From contig NZ_QUEE01000005.1 in the NCBI RefSeq assembly GCF_003477885.1, positions 1 through 64,000 on the forward strand: a DNA stretch of 64,000 nt, given 5' to 3'. The position numbers and the translations under genes are program-made. The DNA comes from Lachnotalea sp. AF33-28. Its GTDB lineage: Bacteria; Bacillota; Clostridia; Lachnospirales; Lachnospiraceae. Shown piece after piece: positions 8,432-16,772 of the stretch. The notes under the pieces are model-generated. The model saw nothing but the letters and a program-made list of their open reading frames with translations, had not been told where the DNA came from and ran no database searches. The stretch's first letter is position 1. Each line of letters starts with the position of its first letter.

Positions 8432-9541
8432 CTACCTCACGCTGTTAAAATTGACAGGCAGGATCAGATAGATATATTTTTCCTCATCATCCTTGATGAA
8501 ACAAGGTGCTTTGGCATTGATCATATAGAGATTTACTTCCTCATCATCAATCACTCTTAACGCATCGATCAGAAATCTTGGATTAAATCCGATCATGATA
8601 TCCTTTCCCTGCTTTCTGGAAAGAATCTCTTCCCGCATGGAACCGATGGCTGAGTTGAGGCTTAACTCAATGGTCGCGTCTGTAATATTGATAATGATCG
8701 GCTTTTTATCGCTCTCCCTGATTAAAAGCGTGGATCTCTCGATGCTGTCCTGGAGTTCCTTTTTGTTCACGGTTATCTTTGTTTCATAATCGCTGGAAAG
8801 CATCTGCTTGATATTGAAATACTCACCTTCAATCAGCCTGGATACCACAATGGTATCTTCAAATTCAAAACTGATATGGTTTTTGCTGAAAAAGATGGAT
8901 ACATCCTTATCCTTGTCCCCAGAAAGGATCTTGCTGATCTCACCCAGTGTTTTTCCCGGCACTATGACCTTCTCGCTCTCATAGGAATCTTTCAGTTCGA
9001 TATTCCGGATGGCAATGCGGTGTCCGTCTAAGGATACAACCTTTAACATATTTTCGTTCACTTCAAAAAGCTCGCCGGTCATCAGTTTATTGTTTTCATT
9101 GGCGGCGATGGAAAAGATGGTCTGGCGGATCACTTCTTTAAGGCCAAACTGGGAGATGCAGATATATTTATCCTTCTCTATCTCAGGCAGATAGGAAAAT
9201 TCTTCCCCTGACTTTCCTGAGATTTTGAATTTGGAATTCTCACAGGTAATGGTAACGACAAAATCCCCGTCCACTTCCAGGCTTACATCGCTTTCCGGAA
9301 GTTTCCTTACGATTTCTGAGAGAAGTTTGGCATCGATCGCCACCCTGCCCTTTACGACAATATTAGCTTCTACTTTTGTCTCTATACCCAGTTCCATATC
9401 GTTGGCGGTGAGCTTTACGTTATTCTCAGTGGCGTCTATCAGAATACATTCCAGTATGGGCATGGTGGTCTTGGAAGGGACCGCCTTAAGTACAATATTG
9501 ATGCCGTTTAACAAAGACTGTTTGGGAAAGATTACTTTCAT
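8432..9541 (-). CDS. dnaN: DNA polymerase III beta subunit (sliding clamp)
   Basis: DnaN forms the ring-shaped processivity clamp for the replicative polymerase. The 369-residue product starts MKVIFPKQSLLNGINIV, shows the threefold clamp architecture, and ends with LILPVNFNSVR, which matches the usual C-terminal PV(R/N) segment. AAAGGAG precedes the ATG by 11 bp. It follows dnaA after a 283-bp gap that holds DnaA boxes, the common dnaA-dnaN arrangement. Confidence 0.98.
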   Translation of the reverse strand: MKVIFPKQSLLNGINIVLKAVPSKTTMPILECILIDATENNVKLTANDMELGIETKVEANIVVKGRVAIDAKLLSEIVRKLPESDVSLEVDGDFVVTITCENSKFKISGKSGEEFSYLPEIEKDKYICISQFGLKEVIRQTIFSIAANENNKLMTGELFEVNENMLKVVSLDGHRIAIRNIELKDSYESEKVIVPGKTLGEISKILSGDKDKDVSIFFSKNHISFEFEDTIVVSRLIEGEYFNIKQMLSSDYETKITVNKKELQDSIERSTLLIRESDKKPIIINITDATIELSLNSAIGSMREEILSRKQGKDIMIGFNPRFLIDALRVIDDEEVNLYMINAKAPCFIKDDEEKYIYLILPVNFNSVR

Positions 9542-9717
9542 GGTGTGTATAACTCCTTTCTGGGCGATGCATGAATGAATATATGATTTAATTCCGACGT
9601 ATTAGTAATAGGGGGTGTGAATATGTTCATAAGTACCTTTAAGCTAATAAACATCAGGGTTCTTAAGTTTAATAACTCAGTGCAAAGGTGAAGGATGAAG
9701 CGGTATAACCTATCAAG

Positions 9718-9776
9718 TTATCAACAGCTCAAATTTTCATTTTTTTATTCAACTTCAAATTCACATATTATCCACA
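9718..9776 (+). promoter_or_regulatory. DnaA boxes between dnaN and dnaA
   Basis: A perfect DnaA box TTATCCACA lies at 9768-9776 and a one-mismatch box TTATCAACA at 9718-9726, within an AT-rich gap (9542-9824). Such boxes may form a second part of a bipartite origin or serve dnaN/dnaA control; the choice cannot be made from sequence alone. Confidence 0.7.
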
Positions 9777-9824
9777 TGGTTATCCTTAAGTTTATGAACA
9801 GCAGTTTAAAGCTCCGACCGCGCT

Positions 9825-11183
9825 TTAGGAGGCACTGATCTTCTTTTTTAATACTTCGATCGTGTTACGAAGCGTTTCACTGGTTTCCAGATCCTTCTGG
9901 ATCTTATCGTGGCCGTGTATGATGGTTGTATGGTCGCGGTTTCCCAGATATTTGCCCACCATCTGTAAGGGGGCGGCGGTCATCTCCCGGCACAGATACA
10001 TGACGATCTGCCGTGGATAGACGATCTCTTTATTTCTCTTAACGGACGCGATGTCCAGAGGGTTCAGGTTAAAATGGTCGGACACCACCTGGATGATGAG
10101 TTCAGGTGTGATTTCCCGGGACTGATTGGGGGAAATGAGGTCCTTTAACGCTTCCTCCGCCAGTTCAATGGTGATCTCCTTCTTGTCCAGCTTGGAAAGG
10201 GCGACAATTTTTGTGAGAGCTCCCTCCAGTTCACGGATGTTGGATTTAATGTTGTTGGCGATATACTTGATCACTTCATTGTCAATATTATAACCTTCCA
10301 GCTCCTCTTTTTTGCGCAGGATCGCCATGCGGGTCTCATAATCCGGAGGCTGGATGTCCACGGTAAGACCCCATTCAAACCGGGATCTCAAACGTTCTTC
10401 CAGGGTTTCGATGTCCTTGGGAGGGCGGTCGGATGAAATAATGATCTGCTTCTTATCGTCATGCAGGGAATTAAAGGTGTGGAAAAACTCCTCCTGTGTA
10501 CTTTCCTTGCCCACGATGAACTGGATATCGTCGATGAGAAGCACATCGATGGTACGGTATTTTTCACGGAATTCCGTTGTGGATATATTGTTTTTATTAC
10601 GGATCGCGTCGATCAGTTCATTTGTAAATTTCTCAGAGGTAACATACATTACCTTCGATTTAGGATTATTCTTTAATATGAAGTTGGCGATAGAATGCAT
10701 GAGGTGGGTTTTCCCCAATCCCACGCCGCCATAAATAAACAGAGGATTATAAACCTCTGCAGGAGATTCGGCCACCGCAAGGCTCGCTGCGTGCGCCATC
10801 TTATTGTTGGAGCCAACCACGAATGTATCAAAGGTATACTTGGGGTTTAAGTTGGCTTCCTGTATGGCTGTGGATATTGTGGTTTCAGGGCGCGCCTTGG
10901 ATTTTTTCCCGCCGCTTTCCAGCCCTGAAGGGAGTATGAAGTTAATCTCACACTTAATCCCGGTAATCTCTTCAATTGTGAAGGTTAAGAAGAGTTTATA
11001 TTTTCTCTCTATGTATCCCAGCCCCATGGGCTCTCCGGGATAGAGGATTGTAAATACGCCGTCTTCCAGCGCATAGGGCTCCAGAGGAACCAGCCACGTA
11101 TTGTAGGACACATCGGAAAGCTCCTGTTCTTCTTTTAATGTATCCAGTATCTTGTCCCAATTGTCCTTAATTATCTGCAACAT
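9825..11183 (-). CDS. dnaA: Chromosomal replication initiator protein DnaA
   Basis: DnaA binds DnaA boxes and opens oriC. The 452-residue protein has the N-terminal domain I, a linker, the AAA+ domain with Walker A GGVGLGKTHLMH and Walker B VLLIDDIQF, sensor motif ISSDRPPKDI, and the C-terminal DNA-binding domain IV with the signature YLGNRDHTTIIHGHDKI. The start was set at 11183 (MLQIIKDNWDKIL) because TTAGGAGAG lies six bases upstream; an in-frame ATG at 11204 precedes that site and is less likely. A well-spaced promoter (11241-11269) lies upstream. Confidence 0.98.
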   Translation of the reverse strand: MLQIIKDNWDKILDTLKEEQELSDVSYNTWLVPLEPYALEDGVFTILYPGEPMGLGYIERKYKLFLTFTIEEITGIKCEINFILPSGLESGGKKSKARPETTISTAIQEANLNPKYTFDTFVVGSNNKMAHAASLAVAESPAEVYNPLFIYGGVGLGKTHLMHSIANFILKNNPKSKVMYVTSEKFTNELIDAIRNKNNISTTEFREKYRTIDVLLIDDIQFIVGKESTQEEFFHTFNSLHDDKKQIIISSDRPPKDIETLEERLRSRFEWGLTVDIQPPDYETRMAILRKKEELEGYNIDNEVIKYIANNIKSNIRELEGALTKIVALSKLDKKEITIELAEEALKDLISPNQSREITPELIIQVVSDHFNLNPLDIASVKRNKEIVYPRQIVMYLCREMTAAPLQMVGKYLGNRDHTTIIHGHDKIQKDLETSETLRNTIEVLKKKISAS

Positions 11184-11240
11184 AAAATCTCTCCTAAACT
11201 GCATAATATCCGCATTCTAAATTAAAACCTACATAGACCT

Positions 11241-11269
11241 ATTCTACAACAAAAAATAAACAAAGGCAA
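11241..11269 (-). promoter_or_regulatory. Promoter of dnaA
   Basis: On the minus strand TTGCCT (11264-11269) and TAGAAT (11241-11246) are separated by 17 bp, 58 bp before the dnaA start codon. Confidence 0.6.
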
Positions 11270-11286
11270 TAAATTATTTTAGGGGT

Positions 11287-11539
11287 GTTGTTTACGGTGT
11301 TGCTGCTTAGAGTTGGCGTAAAGTTCCCGCGAAAGGCGGGGACGGGTATGGCCTGTATTGGGACACGCTCTCGCTCCGTGAAGCGCGCAAACTGTCACCA
11401 ACCGCCAGGTTGATGACCTACGCGCACTTCAGTGCGCTACCTTATGGCGGGCTTCAAGGGATCCCAATACAGCCCATACCCGCCCCCGCCTTTCGCTGCT
11501 TTATCGGCAACCCTAAAAACTAAAACAGTAAACAGCAAC
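11287..11539 (-). repeat. Palindromic element, copy 2 (253 bp, diverged)
   Basis: The same conserved core occurs here as in the other copies: on the minus strand GATAAAGCAGCG, GGGATCCCTTGAAGCCCGCC and GCGCGCTTCACGGAGCGAGA. The stem arms and apical loop are different in sequence but still self-complementary (for example GGGTATGG near 11343 pairs with the region at about 11476-11486). The ends are longer than in copies 1 and 4 but keep GTTGCTGTTTAC. No flanking direct repeat was seen. It lies between dnaA and the oriC DnaA-box cluster. Confidence 0.75.
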
Positions 11540-11648
11540 CCTAATGCTGAGAATTTCTCGTTGAAAAGCAGATCTGCAGATATTTTAATAGCAGTCTGTA
11601 TGATTGATGCAAAGCGCGGTATAGTCGGTTTAAATGAAAAAAAATGAT

Positions 11649-11904
11649 TGTGGATAAAATGATAAATCTGAGAGAATATAGTATTGTTTTAAAGGAATGT
11701 GAATAACTCATTCCACAGAATCCACCTTAGTAAATACACATAATTTAAGACTTGTCCATATGAAATTAGAAAGTTATCAACAAGTTATCAACAAATTGTG
11801 GATATCATTGTGCTATATAATATAGAAGAAAGGGAAAAACGGTAATAAACAGGCACCCGACTAAAGGAATGTTAATATGTAAATTAAAATATAGCTGTGG
11901 ATAA
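11649..11904. other. oriC: oriC DnaA-box cluster (dnaA-rpmH intergenic)
   Basis: Five DnaA boxes occur within about 255 bp of AT-rich DNA: TGTGGATAA at 11649-11657 and 11896-11904 (perfect, minus strand), TTATCAACA at 11774-11782 and 11785-11793 (one mismatch, plus strand) and TGTGGATAT at 11797-11805 (one mismatch). The three central boxes are tightly packed, and the surrounding sequence is rich in A and T and could unwind. The location between dnaA and rpmH is the usual Firmicutes origin. Palindromic elements flank the cluster on both sides. Confidence 0.85.
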
Positions 11905-11978
11905 AAGGTATGATTCTTTTGTTTTTTTACGGCCTCCATACTGACTCTGATTTTCGTCCCGACTGTAATCATATATTG

Positions 11979-12165
11979 TTTGTCACCAGTAAAGCAGCGC
12001 AGTTCGGGGGAGAGCAGGGGGCTTATCGGGATCCCTTGAAGCCCGCCGGTACTTACGTCACGTATTTTGTGGCGTTAGTACCGCTGCGCGCTTCACGGAG
12101 CGAGAGCGTGTCCCGATAAGCCCCCTGCTCTCCCCCGGACTGCGCGGAAACTGCGCGAAAACTAA
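11979..12165 (+). repeat. Palindromic element, copy 3 (about 190 bp)
   Basis: The conserved core is present on the plus strand: GTAAAGCAGCG, GGGATCCCTTGAAGCCCGCC, then a GGTACT...AGTACC apical hairpin and GCGCGCTTCACGGAGCGAGA. The long arms (GGGGGAGAGCAGGGGGCTTA with its exact complement near 12112-12136) are unlike those of copies 1 and 4 yet pair perfectly. The outer ends are degraded and the boundaries are approximate. It lies between the oriC box cluster and the rpmH promoter, inverted relative to copy 2. Confidence 0.75.
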
Positions 12166-12205
12166 ATATCATCACCGAAAATTAAAGCCAGTTCACATTT
12201 TTTGC

Positions 12206-12234
12206 TTGACTTGTGGGGGGGAGTTGAATATAAT
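12206..12234 (+). promoter_or_regulatory. Promoter of rpmH-rnpA
   Basis: TTGACT (12206-12211) and a perfect TATAAT (12229-12234) are separated by 17 bp, about 90 bp before the rpmH start. Confidence 0.8.
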
Positions 12235-12324
12235 TGAAATGATGTTCTTTATTATGCTGATTGAATTTTGAAATTAGAGACCGGGTATTGTGGATATCCG
12301 GATATAGAAGGAGGTGTCCCCGTT

Positions 12325-12459
12325 ATGAAAATGACATTTCAGCCGAAGACAAGACAGAGAGCAAAAGTTCATGGCTTCAGATCCAGAATGAGTACTCCTG
12401 GTGGAAGAAAAGTATTGGCTGCCAGAAGAGCAAAAGGAAGAAAACAGTTATCCGCTTAG
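12325..12459 (+). CDS. rpmH: 50S ribosomal protein L34
   Basis: The 44-residue protein MKMTFQPKTRQRAKVHGFRS... is a textbook L34, a small basic protein of the large ribosomal subunit. Residues RMSTPGGRKVLAARRAKGR form the conserved C-terminal part. AGAAGGAGG lies 10 bp before the ATG. The frame is open upstream, but the ribosome-binding site and family length fix the start at 12325. A short terminator-like hairpin follows before rnpA. Confidence 0.98.
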   Translation: MKMTFQPKTRQRAKVHGFRSRMSTPGGRKVLAARRAKGRKQLSA

Positions 12460-12480
12460 GCCGCATATATGTGGCCTTTT
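12458..12480 (+). terminator. Hairpin with T-rich tail between rpmH and rnpA
   Basis: AGGCCGCATATATGTGGCCT forms a short stem (GGCCGCA/TGTGGCC) followed by TTTATTTTC. It directly overlaps the rpmH stop codon and could reduce read-through into rnpA, giving more L34 than RNase P protein. Confidence 0.55.
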
Positions 12481-12538
12481 ATTTTCTTATTATTTTCTTG
12501 TTGGGAGTTTCCTTTTGTTCCTGACAGCAAGGAATTGT

Positions 12539-12880
12539 ATGAGTGAAGTTATATCGGTTAAGAAAAACAGAGATTTTCAGAAGGTTTTCAAAACAGGCAG
12601 GTCTTATGCCAATAAGTACCTGGTCATGTATGTGATGAAAAACGAGGAGAATGCCGGCAACAGGATCGGTATATCCGTCAGCAAAAAAGTTGGCAACAGC
12701 GTAGTAAGACATCGTGTAAAAAGATTGATTAAAGAGAGTTACCGTTTAAATGCCGTAAAGATCTCTGGCAGTTACGACATTGTGGTGGTAGCCCGGCAGG
12801 ATGCCAGAGACAGGGATTACAGTGAGATTGAAAGTGCTTTGATGCACTTGTGTAAGCTCCACCATATACTGGCACAGTGA
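12539..12880 (+). CDS. rnpA: Ribonuclease P protein component
   Basis: RnpA is the protein subunit of RNase P, which matures the 5' ends of tRNAs. The 113-residue product has the conserved RIGISVSKKVGNSVVRHRVK segment (about residues 42-61), including the basic RNA-binding motif, and a KLHHILAQ tail. The start at 12539 (MSEVISVKKNRDFQKVF) follows AAGGA; the frame is open upstream, but the extra residues lie in the hairpin region and do not fit the family. It is co-transcribed with rpmH and yidD. Confidence 0.95.
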   Translation: MSEVISVKKNRDFQKVFKTGRSYANKYLVMYVMKNEENAGNRIGISVSKKVGNSVVRHRVKRLIKESYRLNAVKISGSYDIVVVARQDARDRDYSEIESALMHLCKLHHILAQ

Positions 12881-12946
12881 TTTGCCTTTTTAGGGGCGGT
12901 TCTGTGCGGCTTTTTATGGCCGGGGAGCGGATGAAGTGGTGAACAG

Positions 12947-13159
12947 ATGAAGAGATTCTTGCTTGGCGGAATCAGATTTTACCGCAAATATTTGTCGCCT
13001 TTAAAGAAAAGCTGTCATTGTATTTATTTTCCGACCTGCTCGCAGTATGCCTTGGAGGCTATTGAGAAGTACGGTGCGTTAAAAGGGACATTTTTGGCGG
13101 TAAAGAGAATTTTAAGATGTAATCCTTTCGCAAAAGGCGGTTATGATCCTGTACCGTAG
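12947..13159 (+). CDS. yidD: Membrane protein insertion efficiency factor YidD
   Basis: The 70-residue protein has the YidD hallmarks GIRFYRKYLSPL, CIYFPTCSQYALEAIEKYG and ILRCNPFAKGGYDPVP, with conserved cysteines. It is a small membrane-associated protein that assists YidC-dependent insertion of membrane proteins. It lies in the conserved slot between rnpA and yidC. Confidence 0.96.
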   Translation: MKRFLLGGIRFYRKYLSPLKKSCHCIYFPTCSQYALEAIEKYGALKGTFLAVKRILRCNPFAKGGYDPVP

Positions 13160-13188
13160 TCCGGTGTGGGACAAGAGGAGGTAAACCA

Positions 13189-14454
13189 TTGGATTTTCTA
13201 GTACTTACTAAGAGCACCACATTTATTCTGGGCCCTATAGCCAGCCTTTTAGGCTATATCATGAACGGCATTTTTGAGTTCTGCAGTCTGTTCGGCGTAC
13301 AGAATATCGGTTTGTGCATTATTCTGTTTACCCTGATCGTGAAGCTTCTGATGCTTCCCATGACGGTTAAACAGCAGAAATATTCAAAGCTTACGAGTGT
13401 AATGAATCCTGAGCTGCAGGCGGTTCAGGCAAAATATAAAGGAAAACAGGATCAGGAATCCATGCAGAAGATGCAGAGGGAGACACAGGCTGTATATGAT
13501 AAATACGGCGCTTCCCCCATGGGCGGATGTCTGCAGCTTTTGATTCAGATGCCGATTCTGTTCGCTTTATACAAGGTTATCTATAATATACCCGCTTATG
13601 TAACCGGTATTAAGGATCAGTTTATGGGTATCGTGGATGTGGCTGTCAAACAGCCTGGCTTTGCGACGAAGATAGCTGAGCTTGCCACAAGCAATCAGAT
13701 GAGCGCCACTCTGGATTACAGCGGTGCGACGGTAGAGTCTAAAAATCTGATCGTGGATTTGTTCTATAAATTTGATATGGCGGATTGGAACCAGTTTTAT
13801 ACCATGTTTGACGGTATACAGGATAAGGTAGGCCAGTTCGTGGACAAGATCATGCACATGAACTCCTTTTTGGGAGGCATTAACCTGGCTGAGGCTCCCG
13901 GATGGAAGCTTTCCTGGGCTCTGCTCATCCCTATTCTGGCAGGTCTTTCCCAGTGGCTTAGCACGAAACTGATGTCACAGCCCGCGCCCAGCAGTGACGG
14001 TGAGAATAATACCATGGGTTCTACCATGAAGATGATGAATACGATCATGCCTCTGACTTCCGTATTCTTCTGTGTGATTATTCCTACCGGTGTTGGTTTA
14101 TACTGGGTGGCCAGCAGTGTGTTCCAGGTTATTCAGCAGCTGGCGATCAACGCTTACATGGACAAGCTTAATGTAAATGAGCTGATTGCCAAGAGTGTGG
14201 AAAAGAAAAATAAAAAGAGGGCAAAAAAAGGCCTTCCTCCGCTGAAGCAGAATGCGAATATGAAGAATATGGAACATAAGACCTTCAAGCAGCTGGAAGA
14301 AGAGAGCAGGGCCAAAGCCGCTTCAATAGCAAAGCAGCCGGTGAAGAAAGTGGATAATTCCGAGTACTATAATTCCAGAAGCAAGAAGCCTGGAAGTATT
14401 TCTTCCAAAGCAAATATGGTAAATGATTATAACAAAAAGCATGGGGGTAAATAG
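13189..14454 (+). CDS. yidC: Membrane protein insertase YidC/OxaI
   Basis: This insertase places membrane proteins into the cytoplasmic membrane together with or independently of Sec. The 421-residue protein starts with TTG, chosen because AGAGGAGG sits nine bases upstream. Membrane segments occur around residues 10-30, 35-60, 100-125, 240-260 and 285-315. Conserved family stretches include TLIVKLLMLPMTVKQQKYS and GASPMGGCLQLLIQMPILFA. The C-terminal tail (about residues 345-421) is basic, which suits ribosome contact. It is followed by jag, as in most Firmicutes. Confidence 0.96.
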   Translation: MDFLVLTKSTTFILGPIASLLGYIMNGIFEFCSLFGVQNIGLCIILFTLIVKLLMLPMTVKQQKYSKLTSVMNPELQAVQAKYKGKQDQESMQKMQRETQAVYDKYGASPMGGCLQLLIQMPILFALYKVIYNIPAYVTGIKDQFMGIVDVAVKQPGFATKIAELATSNQMSATLDYSGATVESKNLIVDLFYKFDMADWNQFYTMFDGIQDKVGQFVDKIMHMNSFLGGINLAEAPGWKLSWALLIPILAGLSQWLSTKLMSQPAPSSDGENNTMGSTMKMMNTIMPLTSVFFCVIIPTGVGLYWVASSVFQVIQQLAINAYMDKLNVNELIAKSVEKKNKKRAKKGLPPLKQNANMKNMEHKTFKQLEEESRAKAASIAKQPVKKVDNSEYYNSRSKKPGSISSKANMVNDYNKKHGGK

Positions 14455-14525
14455 CCTTAGATTTGCTTATAGAATGATTCATCCCCTGATTTTTACGCGT
14501 ACGCTGTGCGCAGATGGGAGCATAT

Positions 14526-15308
14526 ATGGAATATATCGAGGTTTCAGCAAAAAATATTGATGATGCGATTACAAAGGCTCTGATTCAGCTGGAGACCACC
14601 AGCGATAAGATTGAGTATGAAATCATTGAAAAGGGCAGCAACGGCCTGTTGGGATTTATCGGAAGCAAACCTGCGGTAATCAAAGCCTGGAGAAAGGCGG
14701 ATCAGCTGGCTGAAGAGCCGGTGAAGCCGGAGATCAGGGCGGAAAAGAGTGTGCAGCCTGTTAAGGAAGAAATAAAAGAATCAAAAGCAGCTGCGGATGA
14801 TCAGGTGAAAAAACCGGCGGCCAAAAAATCTGCTTCTGGCAACAGCGAAGCAGCGGCAAAGGAATTTTTGGATAAGATTTTTGCAACTATGAAAATGGAA
14901 GTTCAGATTGATATTTCGCTGAACAGGGAAGAAAAGACCATGGACATTAATCTGTCCGGTGAGGATATGGGTGTTCTGATCGGCAAACGCGGACAGACTC
15001 TGGATTCCCTTCAGTATTTGGTCAGCCTGATTGTAAATAAGGAAGAGGACGATTACATCAGGGTGAAGCTGGATACAGAGAATTACAGGGAGAGAAGAAA
15101 AGAAACTCTGGAAACGCTGGCCAGAAATATCGCCTATAAAGTGAAGAGGACAAAGCGTCCGGTATCACTGGAGCCTATGAACCCTTATGAGAGAAGGATT
15201 ATCCATTCCGCTCTTCAGAACGACAAATATGTGGTGACCAGAAGTGAGGGCGAAGATCCGTACAGACATGTGGTGATTTCTCTTAAGAGAGAAAGATATC
15301 ATAAATAA
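14526..15308 (+). CDS. jag: Jag/KhpB RNA-binding protein
   Basis: KhpB (Jag, EloR) is an RNA-binding protein linked to cell elongation and division control in Firmicutes. The 260-residue product has an N-terminal Jag domain (MEYIEVSAKNIDDAITKAL, GLLGFIGSKPA near residue 40), a lysine- and alanine-rich linker (about residues 60-115), a KH domain with GVLIGKRGQTLDSLQYLV (about residues 150-167), and a C-terminal R3H domain with YERRIIHSALQN. The start was placed at 14526, with GGGAG seven bases upstream, rather than at the ATG at 14514, which lacks a ribosome-binding site. Confidence 0.94.
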   Translation: MEYIEVSAKNIDDAITKALIQLETTSDKIEYEIIEKGSNGLLGFIGSKPAVIKAWRKADQLAEEPVKPEIRAEKSVQPVKEEIKESKAAADDQVKKPAAKKSASGNSEAAAKEFLDKIFATMKMEVQIDISLNREEKTMDINLSGEDMGVLIGKRGQTLDSLQYLVSLIVNKEEDDYIRVKLDTENYRERRKETLETLARNIAYKVKRTKRPVSLEPMNPYERRIIHSALQNDKYVVTRSEGEDPYRHVVISLKRERYHK

Positions 15309-15315
15309 TGACAGG

Positions 15316-15346
15316 GACAGGGACATGCCGGTTCGGTGTGTCCCTG
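15316..15346 (+). repeat. Inverted repeat between jag and mnmE
   Basis: CAGGGACA and TGTCCCTG flank an inner GCCGGTTCGGTG, giving a GC-rich hairpin after the jag stop. There is no T run, so a strong intrinsic terminator is unlikely. Confidence 0.4.
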
Positions 15347-15382
15347 TATGCGTTATAGGCCCGAAAGAAAGGAGGCTAACCG

Positions 15383-16759
15383 GTGCAAAAGGATACGATT
15401 GCGGCGATCGCGACCGGCATGAGTCAGGCAGGTATCGGAATTATCCGGATCAGCGGACCCGAAGCGATATCGGCTGCGGATCGGCTGTACCGTTCAAAAT
15501 GCGGTAAAAAAAGACTTGCAGAATCAGCAAGCCATACCATACATTATGGCTATATCTATGACGGCGGTCAGCTGCTGGATGAAGTTTTGGTATCCGTTAT
15601 GAAGGGTCCTCACAGCTATACGGGGGAGGATACGGTGGAGATCAACTGCCACGGGGGTATTCTTGTGGTAAAGAGAATACTTGAGGCTGTGCTGAAAACG
15701 GAAGTCCGTCCGGCGGATCCGGGGGAGTTTACCAAAAGGGCATTTTTAAATGGTAGACTGGATCTAAGTCAGGCAGAGGCGGTCATCGATGTGATCAACT
15801 CAAGAAATGATTTTGCATTGAAATCCTCAGTGAGCCAGTTAAAGGGCTCACTCTCAGGAAAAATCAGGGAGGTCAGGGAAAAGCTGCTGTATCAGATCGC
15901 TTTTATAGAATCGGCGCTGGATGACCCGGAGCATATATCGCTGGATGGATACCCTGAGCAGCTGCTTGATACGATAAATCCTCTGGCTCTGCAACTGTCG
16001 GAACTGTTGAAAAGCTATGATAACGGCCATATACTGTCCGATGGCATAAAGACTGTCATACTGGGAAAGCCAAATGCGGGCAAGTCTTCACTGCTCAATA
16101 TACTGGCCGGCAGGGAACGGGCAATCGTGACCGATATAGCCGGAACGACGAGGGATATACTGGAAGAACAGATTATATTGGATGGAATAGGTATATCTCT
16201 GGTGGATACTGCCGGCATCAGAAAGACGGAGGACGCGGTAGAAAAAATAGGAGTTTCACGGGCTAAGGATCAGGCAAAGGATGCGGACCTGATTATCTAT
16301 GTGGTGGATTCTTCAGTTCCTCTTGATGAGAATGACCTTGAAATAATTGAACTTATTCAGAACAGAAAATCCATCGTGCTGCTGAATAAAAGCGATCTGG
16401 AAACCTATGTGTCCGTAGAAGAACTGCAGGATAGAACTGATAAAAAGGTAATCTCTGTATCCGCCAGAGAAAATACGGGCATAGAAGCGCTGACGGAGGC
16501 GATAAAAGAGATGTTTTACAGCGGTGATGTCAGCATCAACGAGGAACTGTATATCACTAATGAAAGACATAAGATTGCCCTGCAGAATGCATACAAAAGC
16601 CTTGAACTCGTAAAGAGCAGCATAGAGGGAGGACTTCCGGAGGATTTTTTCAGCATCGATTTAATGGATGCCTATGAACAGCTGGGAGTGATTCTCGGTG
16701 AGTCAGTGGAAGAGGATCTGGTGAACGAAATTTTCAGCAAATTCTGTATGGGCAAATAA
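15383..16759 (+). CDS. mnmE: tRNA modification GTPase MnmE
   Basis: MnmE works with MnmG to install the carboxymethylaminomethyl group on wobble uridine 34 of certain tRNAs. The 458-residue protein starts at GTG after AAAGGAGG. It shows the N-terminal folate-binding domain (GIGIIRISGPEA), a helical domain, and a GTPase domain with G1 GKPNAGKSSLLN, G2/G3 TTRDILEEQ and DTAG, and G4 NKSD. The C-terminal FCMGK is the strictly conserved end with the Cys. mnmG follows after 13 bp. Confidence 0.97.
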   Translation: MQKDTIAAIATGMSQAGIGIIRISGPEAISAADRLYRSKCGKKRLAESASHTIHYGYIYDGGQLLDEVLVSVMKGPHSYTGEDTVEINCHGGILVVKRILEAVLKTEVRPADPGEFTKRAFLNGRLDLSQAEAVIDVINSRNDFALKSSVSQLKGSLSGKIREVREKLLYQIAFIESALDDPEHISLDGYPEQLLDTINPLALQLSELLKSYDNGHILSDGIKTVILGKPNAGKSSLLNILAGRERAIVTDIAGTTRDILEEQIILDGIGISLVDTAGIRKTEDAVEKIGVSRAKDQAKDADLIIYVVDSSVPLDENDLEIIELIQNRKSIVLLNKSDLETYVSVEELQDRTDKKVISVSARENTGIEALTEAIKEMFYSGDVSINEELYITNERHKIALQNAYKSLELVKSSIEGGLPEDFFSIDLMDAYEQLGVILGESVEEDLVNEIFSKFCMGK

Positions 16760-16772
16760 GGGGATTAAAAAT

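Noticed and set aside
12261..12524. An 87-codon frame overlapping rpmH
   Set aside because: It is in another frame of the unmistakable L34 gene and has no ribosome-binding site or family resemblance.
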